NCBI GenBank assembly: GCA_964526735.1
Contig: CAZGLO010000001.1
Coordinates: 53,908-117,907, forward strand
DNA from: JAAUSY01 sp964526735
GTDB taxonomy: Bacteria; Chloroflexota; Chloroflexia; Chloroflexales; Chloroflexaceae
Direction: 5' to 3'
Length of the DNA stretch: 64,000 nt
Shown here: positions 15,387-24,859 of the stretch, piece by piece
Layout: each line of letters opens with the position of its first letter
Numbering within the stretch: the stretch's first letter is position 1
The notes under the pieces: generated by a model
Database searches by the model: none
What the model was told of the DNA's origin: nothing
What the model saw: only the letters and a program-made list of their open reading frames with translations
Position numbers and translations under genes: made by a program

Positions 15387-18158
15387 TTACGAGTGTCCCG
15401 GTTGCTTGAGCGCTTTGAGCGGTGCCGCCCGTCCCCAAAGCCCCCGACCATTCATCGTCGCCAACACCCGCTCAAACCGGCTAACAGGGAGAGGTAAATC
15501 GAACAATTTCCCTTGGATACCATCGCAGTCTACCCCCCGCAGCAGCCGTAACTGCTCAATCGTCTCCACCCCTTCGACCAACACACTGATACCAAGGCTA
15601 TGGGCCATCATGGTGATAGCCCGGATGATTGCCAGGTCGTTTGGTGTGATGTGGGGCCGCATATCTTCGTTGTTGCAGACGAACGAACGGTCAATTTTGA
15701 GCTTGTCTATCGGCAATCGCTGAATATGGCTCAACGACGAATACCCCGTCCCGAAGTCATCAATCGCCACGCCTACCCCCAACGCCCGAATACGATCAAG
15801 CTGCTTGGCAAGGTAATCGTAGTTGCGCATGATGATACTCTCCGTCAGCTCGATCTCAAGCCAACGCGGATCAAGGCCACTTGCGGTGAGTGCGTGCGAC
15901 ACCGTTTCGACAAAATCGGTCTGGGTAAATTGTACCACCGAAACGTTGATGGCAACGCGGAAGGGGTGATAGCCCGCATGTTGCCACACCCGCACTTGGT
16001 TACACGCCTCATACAGCACCCACTCGCCAATCGGGACGATAAGCCCGCTCTCTTCCGCCAATGGAATGAACTCCGACGGGGGGATACGCCCCAAGACACT
16101 ATTGTCCCACCGTAGCAATGCCTCCACTCCCACCAGCATGCCGCTCATGTCGGTTTGCGGTTGGTAGTAGAGCGAGAACTCGTTGTGTTGAAGCGCTTGG
16201 CGGAGGTAGGTCTCCATTTCAAGCCGTTTGCGAGCGGTCTCGTTCATTTCTTGGGCAAAACACTGCAAATTATCGCCGCCGGGCATCTTGGCGCGGGTCA
16301 TCGCGATGTGGGCATGGTGTTGTAAGGTCGCCACATCTTCGCCATCATCAGGATAGATGCTAATACCAATGCTGCAAGAGAGGAAAAAGGGAAATTCTTC
16401 AATCTTGACGGGGTCTTTGAGCGAATGAATCAATCGGTGCGCCAACCGTACGGCATCTTGGGGATTTGAAAATTCGGTCAGGACGATGGCAAACTCACTA
16501 TCGCCAATTTGTGCCAAGATATCGCCCTGCGGCACCAAACACTCAAACCGTTCGGCGACACTGCGGAGGAGGACATCTCCCGTGGTATGGCCAAGTGCGT
16601 TATTGACCTGCTTAAAGCGGTCGACATCGATGAAGAGTACCCCCACGAGGTGATGGTGCTGGTTGGCTTGCGCCAATGCCTGTCCGAGCCTGTCTTCAAA
16701 TAACAGCCGGTTGGGGAGGCCGGTGATCGAGTCGTGATAGGCTTGATATGCGAGCTGTTCTGTCAGCAACAGCCGCTCTATGGCAATTGCCGCAAGGTGG
16801 CTGGCGCTGTCGACCAGGCGAATATCGGTGTCTGATGGCTCTTCCTCGTTGCGGTGGTAGATGGTGATAAGACCGAGCGGCTCGCCCTCCTGAGAGACGA
16901 TTGGCCGCGACCAGCACATCTGGATGTTGTTGGTCGAGAGAAGCTTGCGCCAATGGCTGCAGATGGCAAGAGAAGAAAGATGCTGTACCACCGGCAAATC
17001 TCTTGCGTGGGTAGAGTGGTTAGAACAGTCTGGGAAGTAGCCTTCGCTGTCGAGAGGAAGGACGGTTGCTTTTTGGCTAAAATGCTCAGGAAGACCGCAG
17101 CCAGCCGCGTAGTGCAGTGCATCGTCTCGCAACAAGAAGATGGAACAGATAGTCCCTGGCCGTTGGTGTTCAATCATTAGGGCGATTTGCGTGAGGATGT
17201 CGGGCAGTGATTGGTTCTTGGTGACCATTTCGAGCACCAAATTGTGGTCGTGCTCAAGTTCTTTTGCTTGTTTGAGCTCGGTAATATCGGTGCAAATCAT
17301 GATATATTGGTAGGGGCTGCCATCTTGATCTAAGAATGGCATGATAGTTGCCTCTACCACATAGATCCCCCCCTCTTTTTGGCGATTGATAAGCTCTCCG
17401 TGCCACACATTGCCCTCACGTATCGTTTTCCAGATGTTGCGAATGAAGGAGGTGGAGTGATGATTAGAGAAGATGGTGCTGAGATCACCACCTATCAATT
17501 CAGAAGAAGAATAACGGCTGACTTGGCAAAAACGGTCGTTGACATAGGCGATTTTACCATTTCGGTCGATAATGCTGACAATGCAGTGCTCATTGAGTGC
17601 GAGCCGTTGGTAGTCAAGCTCTGTCTGACATATGTAGAGTTGTTCTTCGGAGCGTTTGCGAAGCGCAACGTTTTGTCGGTGGAGTGCTCGTTGGGTTTCG
17701 GTTAGTTCAGAAGTAAGCGCAAGGAGTTGTTTTTGTGTATCTGAAAAGCGATTGTGCTCTATCTGTGCAACGATGATGACATACTCTTCTTGGCGAAACC
17801 CGCGGAAGAGAGCCATCACCTGGCGTTGCCCATAGGCGAGCCAAAGCTCCCACGGCGGGGTGGGAACGTCTGAGGTTGCGGCACAGGCCGTTTCAAAAAA
17901 CAATAGCCCTTTGTCTCTACAAGCAGAAGAGATGAAAGAGAGGAAGTCTTGCCCCTCAATGGGATCATTTCCCCACGGTCGCGCTGCTGCATTTGCCAGA
18001 AGAATGGTGCCATTGATATCACAGTAGAGCACGATCTCTTCTAAGAGATCCATATGACCCGTACTCATGATATGCGTTGGTTTGTCATGTATCTCCATTT
18101 GTTTCTCTTCTGGGTGAAAGAGGGGAAAACCGTGCGATAATCGGATGCTGATAGCCAT
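15387..18158 (-). CDS. PAS-GAF-GGDEF-EAL cyclic-di-GMP signalling protein
   Basis: A 923-residue cytosolic protein. In order: a degenerate PAS-like region, a coiled coil, a PAS domain (CIVSIIDRNGKIAYVNDRFC), a GAF domain (about 330-480), GGDEF and EAL. The cyclase loop reads QIGDSEFAIVL in place of GGDEF, so cyclase activity is doubtful. The EAL part keeps GVEALLRW, INVSVVQF, IELTES, IDDFGTGYSSL, KIDRSFV and EGVET, as in active phosphodiesterases. The likely net action is c-di-GMP breakdown controlled by the sensory domains, with the GGDEF perhaps binding GTP allosterically. A TATAAT box lies 7 nt before the ATG, suggesting a leaderless transcript; an internal ATG (18098, MEIHDKP) is the alternative start. 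Confidence 0.88.
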   Translation of the reverse strand: MAISIRLSHGFPLFHPEEKQMEIHDKPTHIMSTGHMDLLEEIVLYCDINGTILLANAAARPWGNDPIEGQDFLSFISSACRDKGLLFFETACAATSDVPTPPWELWLAYGQRQVMALFRGFRQEEYVIIVAQIEHNRFSDTQKQLLALTSELTETQRALHRQNVALRKRSEEQLYICQTELDYQRLALNEHCIVSIIDRNGKIAYVNDRFCQVSRYSSSELIGGDLSTIFSNHHSTSFIRNIWKTIREGNVWHGELINRQKEGGIYVVEATIMPFLDQDGSPYQYIMICTDITELKQAKELEHDHNLVLEMVTKNQSLPDILTQIALMIEHQRPGTICSIFLLRDDALHYAAGCGLPEHFSQKATVLPLDSEGYFPDCSNHSTHARDLPVVQHLSSLAICSHWRKLLSTNNIQMCWSRPIVSQEGEPLGLITIYHRNEEEPSDTDIRLVDSASHLAAIAIERLLLTEQLAYQAYHDSITGLPNRLLFEDRLGQALAQANQHHHLVGVLFIDVDRFKQVNNALGHTTGDVLLRSVAERFECLVPQGDILAQIGDSEFAIVLTEFSNPQDAVRLAHRLIHSLKDPVKIEEFPFFLSCSIGISIYPDDGEDVATLQHHAHIAMTRAKMPGGDNLQCFAQEMNETARKRLEMETYLRQALQHNEFSLYYQPQTDMSGMLVGVEALLRWDNSVLGRIPPSEFIPLAEESGLIVPIGEWVLYEACNQVRVWQHAGYHPFRVAINVSVVQFTQTDFVETVSHALTASGLDPRWLEIELTESIIMRNYDYLAKQLDRIRALGVGVAIDDFGTGYSSLSHIQRLPIDKLKIDRSFVCNNEDMRPHITPNDLAIIRAITMMAHSLGISVLVEGVETIEQLRLLRGVDCDGIQGKLFDLPLPVSRFERVLATMNGRGLWGRAAPLKALKQPGHS

Positions 18159-18165
18159 ACCACGT

Positions 18166-18194
18166 ATTATAGCTTACAGACGCTAAGACAGCAT
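18166..18194 (-). promoter_or_regulatory. Candidate leaderless promoter of the GGDEF/EAL gene
   Basis: On the minus strand TATAAT (18171-18166) is followed by 7 nt and the ATG. ATGCTG lies 17 nt upstream of it (4 of 6 matches to the TTGCAG seen at 59848). Confidence 0.55.
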
Positions 18195-18825
18195 CACCCA
18201 CATGGAGAATAATGCCACCTTGAGCGTTTTGATACTGCTGTCTCGGCAGAAAGAAGACGATGATAGGAAGGGAGGGTTTTTGAGAGAGAGGGACAAGCCC
18301 CTGCACTTGATGGAGGATCAGGCAGGTCAGATAACGGGACGAGATTGGAAGAAGGATTCTTTGCATTGCAAATCGTCTCGCCACAATTAGGAGCACATAG
18401 AACAGATCAGCCGTATTGGATATGGATCATAGGTTCATACAATAAATCTGCTTTTGTCTAAACCTGCTTTCATCTCTCTCGATAGTAGCAATATGCGATA
18501 TTTTAGTGTACCACGCAGGAATAGAAGGATCAATAGGATGTGTCTGCGATGTGTCTGCGATGTGTCTGCGATGTGTCTGCGATGTGTCTGCGATGTGTCT
18601 GCGGCACACACCTACCCCTTCCCCATAGCCCAAGGGGCACGCAGGAGGAAGGATAGTATGGTGAAATCTTCAGAATAAACGAGTATTTTTGCTGTTATTG
18701 CATCAGGTCGTGCCCTCTTTGATGCGCTTTATTGTTCTCTTTTGTTGCCAATAGAGCACGACCTGTGTAAAAAAAAGGTGGGGAATGTTTCGATCTGTCT
18801 AGATCTGGTTGATCTGTGAATAGTA
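18195..18825. other. Long intergenic stretch with a tandem repeat and an inverted repeat
   Basis: No gene is supported. It holds six 11-bp repeats (18537-18602) and a 10-bp inverted repeat, CAGGTCGTGC at 18704-18713 with its complement at 18756-18765. A run of eight T on the minus strand lies on the wrong side of that hairpin to terminate valS. Confidence 0.6.
18537..18602. repeat. Six perfect 11-bp tandem repeats GATGTGTCTGC
   Basis: Six uninterrupted copies. They create a spurious short frame with a repeated RRHIADTSQTH-like text on the minus strand, which I do not believe is coding. Confidence 0.9.
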
Positions 18826-21564
18826 TTAGATCTGTTTGAGCCGTTCTTGCAAACGCTCTGCCGTCGCCCGCGATTCGGCCAGGCTATCGCGCTCACGCTG
18901 CACGACGTGCGCCGGTGCCCGCTCAACGAAATTGGCGTTGCGAAGGCGTTCCTCCCGCCGCACAATGTCTTGCTGCACCTCTTCAAGCTCTTTGCTCAAC
19001 CGTGCGCGTTCAGCCTCAAGGTCGATAAGACCTGCGAGCGGCAGAAAGATTTCGACCTCGCCAATCACCAATGTTGCGGCTTGGGTAGGCTTCTCCGGCA
19101 GCGATTCGACCACCGCCAGCAAATCGGGGTCGACCCGCGAGAGACGGCTGATGAGCGGGGCTTGGCCTTGCACCATCGCCGTATGTCTGCCCGCAACGAT
19201 GGTCGCCGTGATCCATCGTGGGGCTTCCACCTTATACTCGTTGCGGACATTGCGGATGCCCGTGACAATCTCTTGTACCAAGTCAATATCGTCTTGCGCT
19301 TGGCTGTTGAGGAAGGACTTGTTGGGGGAGGGGTAGGCGGCAACCATAATCGACACGGGTTCTGGCTGCTCCAACAACACCTGCCACGAGGTCTCGGTCA
19401 CGAAGGGCATGAATGGGTGGAGGAGGCGCAAAGACCCCTCCAGCACGTACGACAGCACGCGATAGGTCTCTGTCTGCTGTTGGGCGTCGCCCGCCATCTG
19501 GATCTTGGCAATCTCCACATACCAGTCGGCGAAGGATGACCATAGGAAATCGTGGATTTGCCGCCCCGCCTCGCCAAAGTTGTAGCCTTCCAACAACCGA
19601 TCAACATCGATAACGAGTTGGGTGTATCGCGACAATATCCAGCGGTCAGCGAGAGAGAGGAGCATCGATTGGGTGGCGGGCTGGATGACATTGCTAGTGG
19701 TTATGTTGCACCGCTCACGGCTGCTCACCACAAACCGCGTGATATTCCAGAGCTTGTTGGCGAAGTTGCGTGCCGCCTCAATGCGTTGCGGGGTGAGGTT
19801 GAGGTCTTGGCCCGGTGTCCCGCTGGTGATGAGCGTGAAGCGCAAGGCATCAGTGCCGTAGTTGGCCATCACCTCAAGCGGGTTGACCACATTGCCGAAG
19901 CTCTTTGACATCTTGCGGCCATGCTCATCGCGCACTAAGCCGTGCAGGTAGATGGTGTGGAATGGCTCGACGTTGGTGAAGTGGCAGCCCATCATCATCA
20001 TGCGCGCCACCCAGAAAAACAAGATGTCGTAGCCAGTTTCCATCACGCTGGTGGGGTAAAATTCGCGGTAGTCGGGTGTGTCATCCGGCCACCCCACGGT
20101 GCTAAATGGCCACAACGCGCTACTGAACCACGTATCAAGCACATCGGGGTCTTGGATGGCATTTTGGGGTGGTTCTTCATCCGCCTCCGGCACAATCACC
20201 TCGCCCTCTGGCGTATACCACACGGGAATACGGTGTCCCCACCACAGTTGGCGGCTGATACACCAATCCTGAATATTCTCCAGCCAATGGCTGTAGACTT
20301 TCTCAAACTGCTCTGGGATGATGCGTGTACGGCCCTCTTTGACGGCAGCGAGGGCTTTTTTGGCCAGTGGCTGTATCTTCACAAACCACTGTTCGCTCAA
20401 CAGCGGCTCAATGACTTCGCCGCCGCGCTGGCTGATACCAACGTTGGAGGTGTGCGGGGTCTTGTCAACAAGCAACCCCTCCTTCTCAATGTCGGCAACC
20501 AACGCATTCCGCCCGTCAAAGCGATCCATCCCCGCATACGGCCCGGCCTCGTCGTTGAGCGTCGCGTCCAGGTTCATGATGTTGACCATAGGGAGGTCGT
20601 GGCGCTTGCCAACTTCGTAGTCATTGGGGTCGTGGGCGGGGGTGATTTTGACCGCACCCGTGCCAAATTCCCGATCAACGTACTCATCCGCGATAATCGG
20701 TACCACCCGGCCAATGCCTGGCAACACCACATGGCGGCCAACAAGGTGAGCATATCGCTCATCTTCGGGGTGCACCGCCACCGCCGTATCGCCAAGGATG
20801 GTCTCCGGGCGGGTGGTGGCCACGGTGATATACTCTATCTCTATCTCTGTCGCGCCGCGCGCCCAATTGCCGCTTCCCCACGCATCGGCAGGGAGCGGGG
20901 CGGAGTCGCCACTGGCATCACTTGGCAGAATGGGGTAGTTGATGTGCCACAAAAACCCTTGCCGCGTCTCGTATTCGACCTCAAGGTCGCTGACCGCTGT
21001 CCCCAATTTGGGCGACCAATTGACAAGATAGGTGCCCCGATAGATCAGCCCCTCGTCGTAGAGCCGCTTGAAGGCGGTGTGGACGGCACGGCTCAACCCC
21101 TCATCCATCGTAAACCGCTCACGGCTCCAGTCGAAGCTTGCCCCAAACCGCCGAAGCTGCTGGACGATCTTGCCGCCATAGTTCTCTTTCCACTCCCAAC
21201 TACGGCGCAAGAACTCCTCCCGGCCAACGGCCTGCCGACTGGTGCCTTCGCTCTCCAAGAGCTTTTCTACCTGCGCTTGGGTGGCGATGCTGGCGTGGTC
21301 GGTACCGGGGAGCCACAACGTCTTATGGCCTTGCATCCGCCGCCAGCGGATTAGCAGATCTTGCATGGTGTTCCCCATCGCGTGGCCAAGATGCAGTTCG
21401 CCGGTGATGTTGGGCGGGGGAATACTAATCACAAATGGGCCGCGGGGGGCATTTTCGTCAGGGGCAAAGAACCCCGAATCTTCCCACCACTGGCAGAGTG
21501 CTTCCTCCACCTGTTGCGGGTCATATGGTTTACTGAGATCTATCGATTTCAAGAAGGACAACAT
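18826..21564 (-). CDS. valS: Valyl-tRNA synthetase
   Basis: A 912-residue class Ia synthetase that charges tRNA-Val with valine. It shows the HIGH-type motif (PPPNITGELHLGHAMGN), the editing domain (TTRPETILGDTAVAVHPED, and DPNDYEVGKRHDLP), the KMSKS motif (GRKMSKSFGNV), the anticodon-binding region and the C-terminal ValS coiled-coil arm (AERARLSKELEEVQQDI). Length and order of motifs are normal. I placed the start at MLSFLKSIDLSKPYDPQQ, with AGGAG 8 nt upstream; the frame stays open 43 codons further but that part does not look like ValS. No T-box element is recognisable upstream. Confidence 0.97.
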   Translation of the reverse strand: MLSFLKSIDLSKPYDPQQVEEALCQWWEDSGFFAPDENAPRGPFVISIPPPNITGELHLGHAMGNTMQDLLIRWRRMQGHKTLWLPGTDHASIATQAQVEKLLESEGTSRQAVGREEFLRRSWEWKENYGGKIVQQLRRFGASFDWSRERFTMDEGLSRAVHTAFKRLYDEGLIYRGTYLVNWSPKLGTAVSDLEVEYETRQGFLWHINYPILPSDASGDSAPLPADAWGSGNWARGATEIEIEYITVATTRPETILGDTAVAVHPEDERYAHLVGRHVVLPGIGRVVPIIADEYVDREFGTGAVKITPAHDPNDYEVGKRHDLPMVNIMNLDATLNDEAGPYAGMDRFDGRNALVADIEKEGLLVDKTPHTSNVGISQRGGEVIEPLLSEQWFVKIQPLAKKALAAVKEGRTRIIPEQFEKVYSHWLENIQDWCISRQLWWGHRIPVWYTPEGEVIVPEADEEPPQNAIQDPDVLDTWFSSALWPFSTVGWPDDTPDYREFYPTSVMETGYDILFFWVARMMMMGCHFTNVEPFHTIYLHGLVRDEHGRKMSKSFGNVVNPLEVMANYGTDALRFTLITSGTPGQDLNLTPQRIEAARNFANKLWNITRFVVSSRERCNITTSNVIQPATQSMLLSLADRWILSRYTQLVIDVDRLLEGYNFGEAGRQIHDFLWSSFADWYVEIAKIQMAGDAQQQTETYRVLSYVLEGSLRLLHPFMPFVTETSWQVLLEQPEPVSIMVAAYPSPNKSFLNSQAQDDIDLVQEIVTGIRNVRNEYKVEAPRWITATIVAGRHTAMVQGQAPLISRLSRVDPDLLAVVESLPEKPTQAATLVIGEVEIFLPLAGLIDLEAERARLSKELEEVQQDIVRREERLRNANFVERAPAHVVQRERDSLAESRATAERLQERLKQI

Positions 21565-21729
21565 CAACTTTACTCCTGATCGGGTTGTTTCTGACAGCAA
21601 TGAATAATATTTTTGCGAATGATGCGCATGCACGGCGTGTATTGTACTATACAAAAAACCCATCAGCAAGCAGCGCACGACAACCCAATGCAATGGGAGA
21701 GGGAGAAGAGAAGATTACCATACTCCCCC

Positions 21730-21762
21730 GCGGCCCACAAAAATCCCCCCTCCGTGGGCCGC
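21730..21762. repeat. 9-bp inverted repeat between the regulator gene and valS
   Basis: GCGGCCCAC at 21730-21738 pairs perfectly with 21754-21762. It follows the response-regulator gene on the minus strand and could end that operon, but it lacks a T run. Confidence 0.5.
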
Positions 21763-21833
21763 TGTCAGAACGGCGAGGCGGCGGGGGGGGGAGCAGATGG
21801 ATGATATTCACTGACTCTTACCGACTCTTACAT

Positions 21834-22244
21834 TCAGGTTGCCGGTGCTGATAAACTAATCGAAGCAAGCTGCTCAACCAACGACTCCAGCCGTGTGGGC
21901 TTGGAGATGATGGCATGGAACAGTTGCTCATCCGACCACCGATTCTTGAGCAGTTCGGGGTCGGAGCCACTGAAAGAAATACGGAGCGTATTGGTGAGAT
22001 TGGGTTGTTCCCGCATCCAGTGGGCGAGATCCATCCCCGTCTCCTTGCCAAAGAGATCGTTATCAATTAGGACGAGGTCGGGAGAGGGGGGTTGTTGCAG
22101 CCGCCGGCGCGCCTGGAAAACACTCGCCTTTAGCTCAACCGATGCGGCTCCCGCCCGCCGCAGCCCAACGCTTAACGACATGGCGGTATCGGCGGTATCC
22201 TCTACGATCAAGATACGTAGTCCTTCGAGTCGTTTTTTACTCAT
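21834..22244 (-). CDS. Single-domain response regulator
   Basis: A 136-residue receiver domain with no output domain. ILIVEDTAD gives the acidic pocket, DLVLIDNDLFG carries the phosphoacceptor Asp (D61), SFSGSD stands where the conserved Thr/Ser is expected, and ISKP supplies the Lys. It overlaps the end of the histidine kinase gene by 8 bp, so it is translated with it and is almost certainly the kinase's partner. With no DNA-binding domain it must act by protein contact or in a phosphorelay. Confidence 0.85.
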   Translation of the reverse strand: MSKKRLEGLRILIVEDTADTAMSLSVGLRRAGAASVELKASVFQARRRLQQPPSPDLVLIDNDLFGKETGMDLAHWMREQPNLTNTLRISFSGSDPELLKNRWSDEQLFHAIISKPTRLESLVEQLASISLSAPAT

Positions 22245-23850
22245 GACCTTTTCCTACTTCCTTTGCTTGTGGTTGCTCTTCAATGGGCAGTTGGAGCGTG
22301 ACGGTTGTCCCAAGCCCTTCGCCCGGAGACGTGATATCCAACGATCCGCCGCTCAGCCGCATAATCCCGATGGCAAAATTGAGGCCAAGCCCCATACCTT
22401 CGGGGTCGTGCTCACCGCGGGCAATGCGGCGAAATTTCTCTCCCAATTCGGAGAGGTCTTCAGCCGCGATGCCACGCCCATTGTCTGAGATGTTGCATGT
22501 GACATAGTCTTCGTGCGAGGTGATAAAGACGCAGACAACCCCGTCGTCGCGGTAGGAAACCGTATAGCGCAGCGCATTTTCGAGGATATTGTAGATGACG
22601 CGCCGCATCCGGTTCGCGTCGCACCACGCCAATGGGGTTCTCCCTAGCTCCGCCTCTACCTGCAGCACACACCCCATCAATTCGTACCGTGGCTGGAGGG
22701 TTGTCACCACTTGGTTGACCAATTGGCGGAAGTCAGTGGCCTCGGGGCGAAGTACCAAATTCCCCGTTTCAAGCAGGGCGGCATCGCGCATATCTTGCAA
22801 CAACATCCGCTGCTGCTCAAAGGAGGATTCGAGGTGCTCTTGGCCTTGCTGGATGACCGCTTCATCAACGTGGCTATCTTGCAGATCCATCACCCAGAGG
22901 TCAAGCGCCGATTGGTTTGCCTGCACCGAGTGGTTTAAGTCGTGCACGGCGGCCCGCACGGCGTCGGCGCGAGCGTGCAGCAGCGCGACCAACTCCTCTT
23001 GATGCTTCTTCTGTCGCTCCATCATCGCCTCTACTTGGGTGACCATCACGTTGAAGTGGGTGCCGAGCTTGGCAATCTCATCCCTGCCCGCCACCGATAC
23101 CCGCTGTGAGAGGTCACCCTCTGCGATTTCTTGCGTTGCGGCGGCCATCTCTTGAATGGGCCGCAGGATAGAACGGCACAAGAGCAATGCGATGACCGTG
23201 CCGATCATCGTCGCCGCCAATGCAACAAGCACTCCTTGGAGCTGCGTCTGGCGGAGTTCCGTCACGAGTTGGGTGGTAGAAAGCCCGATACTAATCGCGC
23301 CAATATGCTCCCCCCCTACCTCCACCGCCCGCCCGGCACGGAGATAGTCCCCGTGCATCGTGTAGGACGTGCCAGCCTGCGAGACGAGTTGGCTGCCAAA
23401 TGGGTCGATTGCCGACTGCAGTGAGACAGAGTCGCGGCTGTAGGAAAATGTTCCGTGATTCTCAGTATCCGCAATAACACGTCCTTCTGCATCGTAGATC
23501 CGGCAAAAAGTAACCGTATCGCGGTAGTCCTTCAGTTCGTGCGTGATATCCGCCAACGCATCGACATCGAGCATATAGAGCGAGTCGTCAACCGCCTTGG
23601 TCAGCATGTCAAGCATTGCGTCGGCCTGATTGACAAGCTCCCTCTGGAAGGTGTGTTGCGTGTGCCACAGCGAGAGGGCCGTTGCGCCAAATACCGCCGC
23701 AATCACCAGGGAGATCATGGTGAAAGGCAGCTTGAACGTGATAGGCAAGCATTGCCACACCGAGCACACTGGATCAAATGAGGGTGGCCACCGGCGCAGT
23801 TGCATCGGTGGCGTGGTGATTCCTATCGTTTTGAGGAGACGTCGCACCAT
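22237..23850 (-). CDS. Membrane sensor histidine kinase (Cache-like, HAMP)
   Basis: A 537-residue kinase. A first helix lies at about 42-62, then an extracytoplasmic domain of about 140 residues with Cache-like text (CRIYDAEGRVIADTENHGTF, VGGEHIGAISIGL), a second helix at about 205-226, a HAMP domain, a dimerisation helix with AAVHDLNHSVQANQ (H303 as likely phosphoacceptor, atypical H box) and a HATPase domain with NILENALRY, DNGRGIA and GMGLGLNFA. It sits between a PhnD-like lipoprotein gene (46 bp upstream) and its overlapping regulator. The grouping suggests that the lipoprotein presents a ligand to the kinase's outer domain. Confidence 0.87.
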   Translation of the reverse strand: MVRRLLKTIGITTPPMQLRRWPPSFDPVCSVWQCLPITFKLPFTMISLVIAAVFGATALSLWHTQHTFQRELVNQADAMLDMLTKAVDDSLYMLDVDALADITHELKDYRDTVTFCRIYDAEGRVIADTENHGTFSYSRDSVSLQSAIDPFGSQLVSQAGTSYTMHGDYLRAGRAVEVGGEHIGAISIGLSTTQLVTELRQTQLQGVLVALAATMIGTVIALLLCRSILRPIQEMAAATQEIAEGDLSQRVSVAGRDEIAKLGTHFNVMVTQVEAMMERQKKHQEELVALLHARADAVRAAVHDLNHSVQANQSALDLWVMDLQDSHVDEAVIQQGQEHLESSFEQQRMLLQDMRDAALLETGNLVLRPEATDFRQLVNQVVTTLQPRYELMGCVLQVEAELGRTPLAWCDANRMRRVIYNILENALRYTVSYRDDGVVCVFITSHEDYVTCNISDNGRGIAAEDLSELGEKFRRIARGEHDPEGMGLGLNFAIGIMRLSGGSLDITSPGEGLGTTVTLQLPIEEQPQAKEVGKGHE

Positions 23851-23896
23851 GTTGCTCTCTGGAACCTTATCTGCTCATTGCGGTATGGTATGGCTG

Positions 23897-24859
23897 CTAT
23901 TGTTGGGGTTCTTCTTTTGGCTGGAGAACGGTCTCGTACAATGTCCGAATACGCCCAAGCTCCTCAAGCACGTCGTCGGAGAGTCGGTCGAACTGCTTGG
24001 TCTTCTCAAACTGTTCAAGGATAAATGCGCCTTCTGGGTCATCATTCAGCGCCAGGAACGACGAAATAATGCGTTCTTTCATCTCGTCTGACAACCCCGC
24101 CCGCGCAAGCACCAATTGGCGCGGGACATCGCGTGTTTCGTGCACAATGGTAAGCTGTTCACGTGCTTCGGCAGGCACATCCTGAAAATCTTGATTCGAT
24201 GTCCCGCCCGCCGCGACACGGCCACTCAACACCCACTGGATCGTATTGGCATCGGCGCGGCTGAAGAGGTAGCCAACTTTGCCATCGGGAACAGGAGCGC
24301 GGTTATCTGCCAGCTCAACCGGCTCGATCCCCGCCTCAAGCAACGAAATCATCGGCAGGAAGTAGGCGGAGGTGGAGGAAGGCTGTTCAAAGGCAATCGT
24401 ATGCCCCGGCATATCCTCCAACGACGCAATGCCGCTCTCCACGTGCGTGAAGATGACGGACGAGTAGGACTCATCCCCGCCCTTCCACTGCAGCAGCAAC
24501 GGCTCACTGCCATAGCGCGTCATTTGCACCATCGCGGGGTAGACGCTCTCGAAAGTGAGGTCAACCTCGCCCGTCTGCAGCCACTCGCCCATGGTCTCCA
24601 TATCGGGCGCGACCTTGACCTTGCCCACGCGGATGCCGAAGTCTTGCAGGTCGGCGGCGAGGTAGTCGGCAAGCGGTTGCCACGTCTCTATTTGTTCAGT
24701 CGGCTGGCTGTCGATGTCTCCCAGGACAATCGGTACCGTTGTGACTGTCTCAGCAAGCAGATCTTCGGTGGGGGTCAGAGAAGACGCCCCAGACGCCGTA
24801 CACCCGGCAACGCCAATCAAGACCAAGATGCTAAGCAGCACCCAGATACCACGACGCAT
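23897..24859 (-). CDS. PhnD-like phosphate/phosphonate-type substrate-binding lipoprotein
   Basis: A 320-residue exported lipoprotein. The signal peptide ends with LVLIGVAGC (lipobox, Cys20). The mature part reads like PhnD/PtxB-type binding proteins: VPIVLGDIDSQPTEQIETWQP, then QTGEVDLTFESVYPAMV, GIASLEDMPGHTIAFEQPSSTS, GRVAAGGTSNQDF. Family members bind phosphonate, phosphite or similar anions for ABC importers, but no permease or ATPase gene is adjacent; a kinase and regulator are. That favours a sensory role, as inference. The ATG with AAAGGA 9 nt upstream is preferred over an upstream alternative codon. Pho-box-like repeats lie upstream. Confidence 0.85.
   Translation of the reverse strand: MRRGIWVLLSILVLIGVAGCTASGASSLTPTEDLLAETVTTVPIVLGDIDSQPTEQIETWQPLADYLAADLQDFGIRVGKVKVAPDMETMGEWLQTGEVDLTFESVYPAMVQMTRYGSEPLLLQWKGGDESYSSVIFTHVESGIASLEDMPGHTIAFEQPSSTSAYFLPMISLLEAGIEPVELADNRAPVPDGKVGYLFSRADANTIQWVLSGRVAAGGTSNQDFQDVPAEAREQLTIVHETRDVPRQLVLARAGLSDEMKERIISSFLALNDDPEGAFILEQFEKTKQFDRLSDDVLEELGRIRTLYETVLQPKEEPQQ

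Noticed and set aside
18427..18633. Short frame with RRHIADTSQTH repeats
   Set aside because: Produced by the 11-bp tandem repeat; no start signal and no sign of selection for coding.
18704..18780. Inverted repeat with a run of eight T/A as a valS terminator
   Set aside because: On the valS strand the T run comes before, not after, the hairpin, and the loop is over 40 nt.
19942..21354. Long open frame (470 residues) on the plus strand
   Set aside because: It lies entirely antisense to valS, whose motifs are unmistakable; composition is that of a shadow frame.
21565..21833. Possible T-box leader of valS
   Set aside because: No GGGUGG-type antiterminator motif or specifier loop could be found; only a 9-bp inverted repeat is present and it is better explained by the end of the upstream operon.
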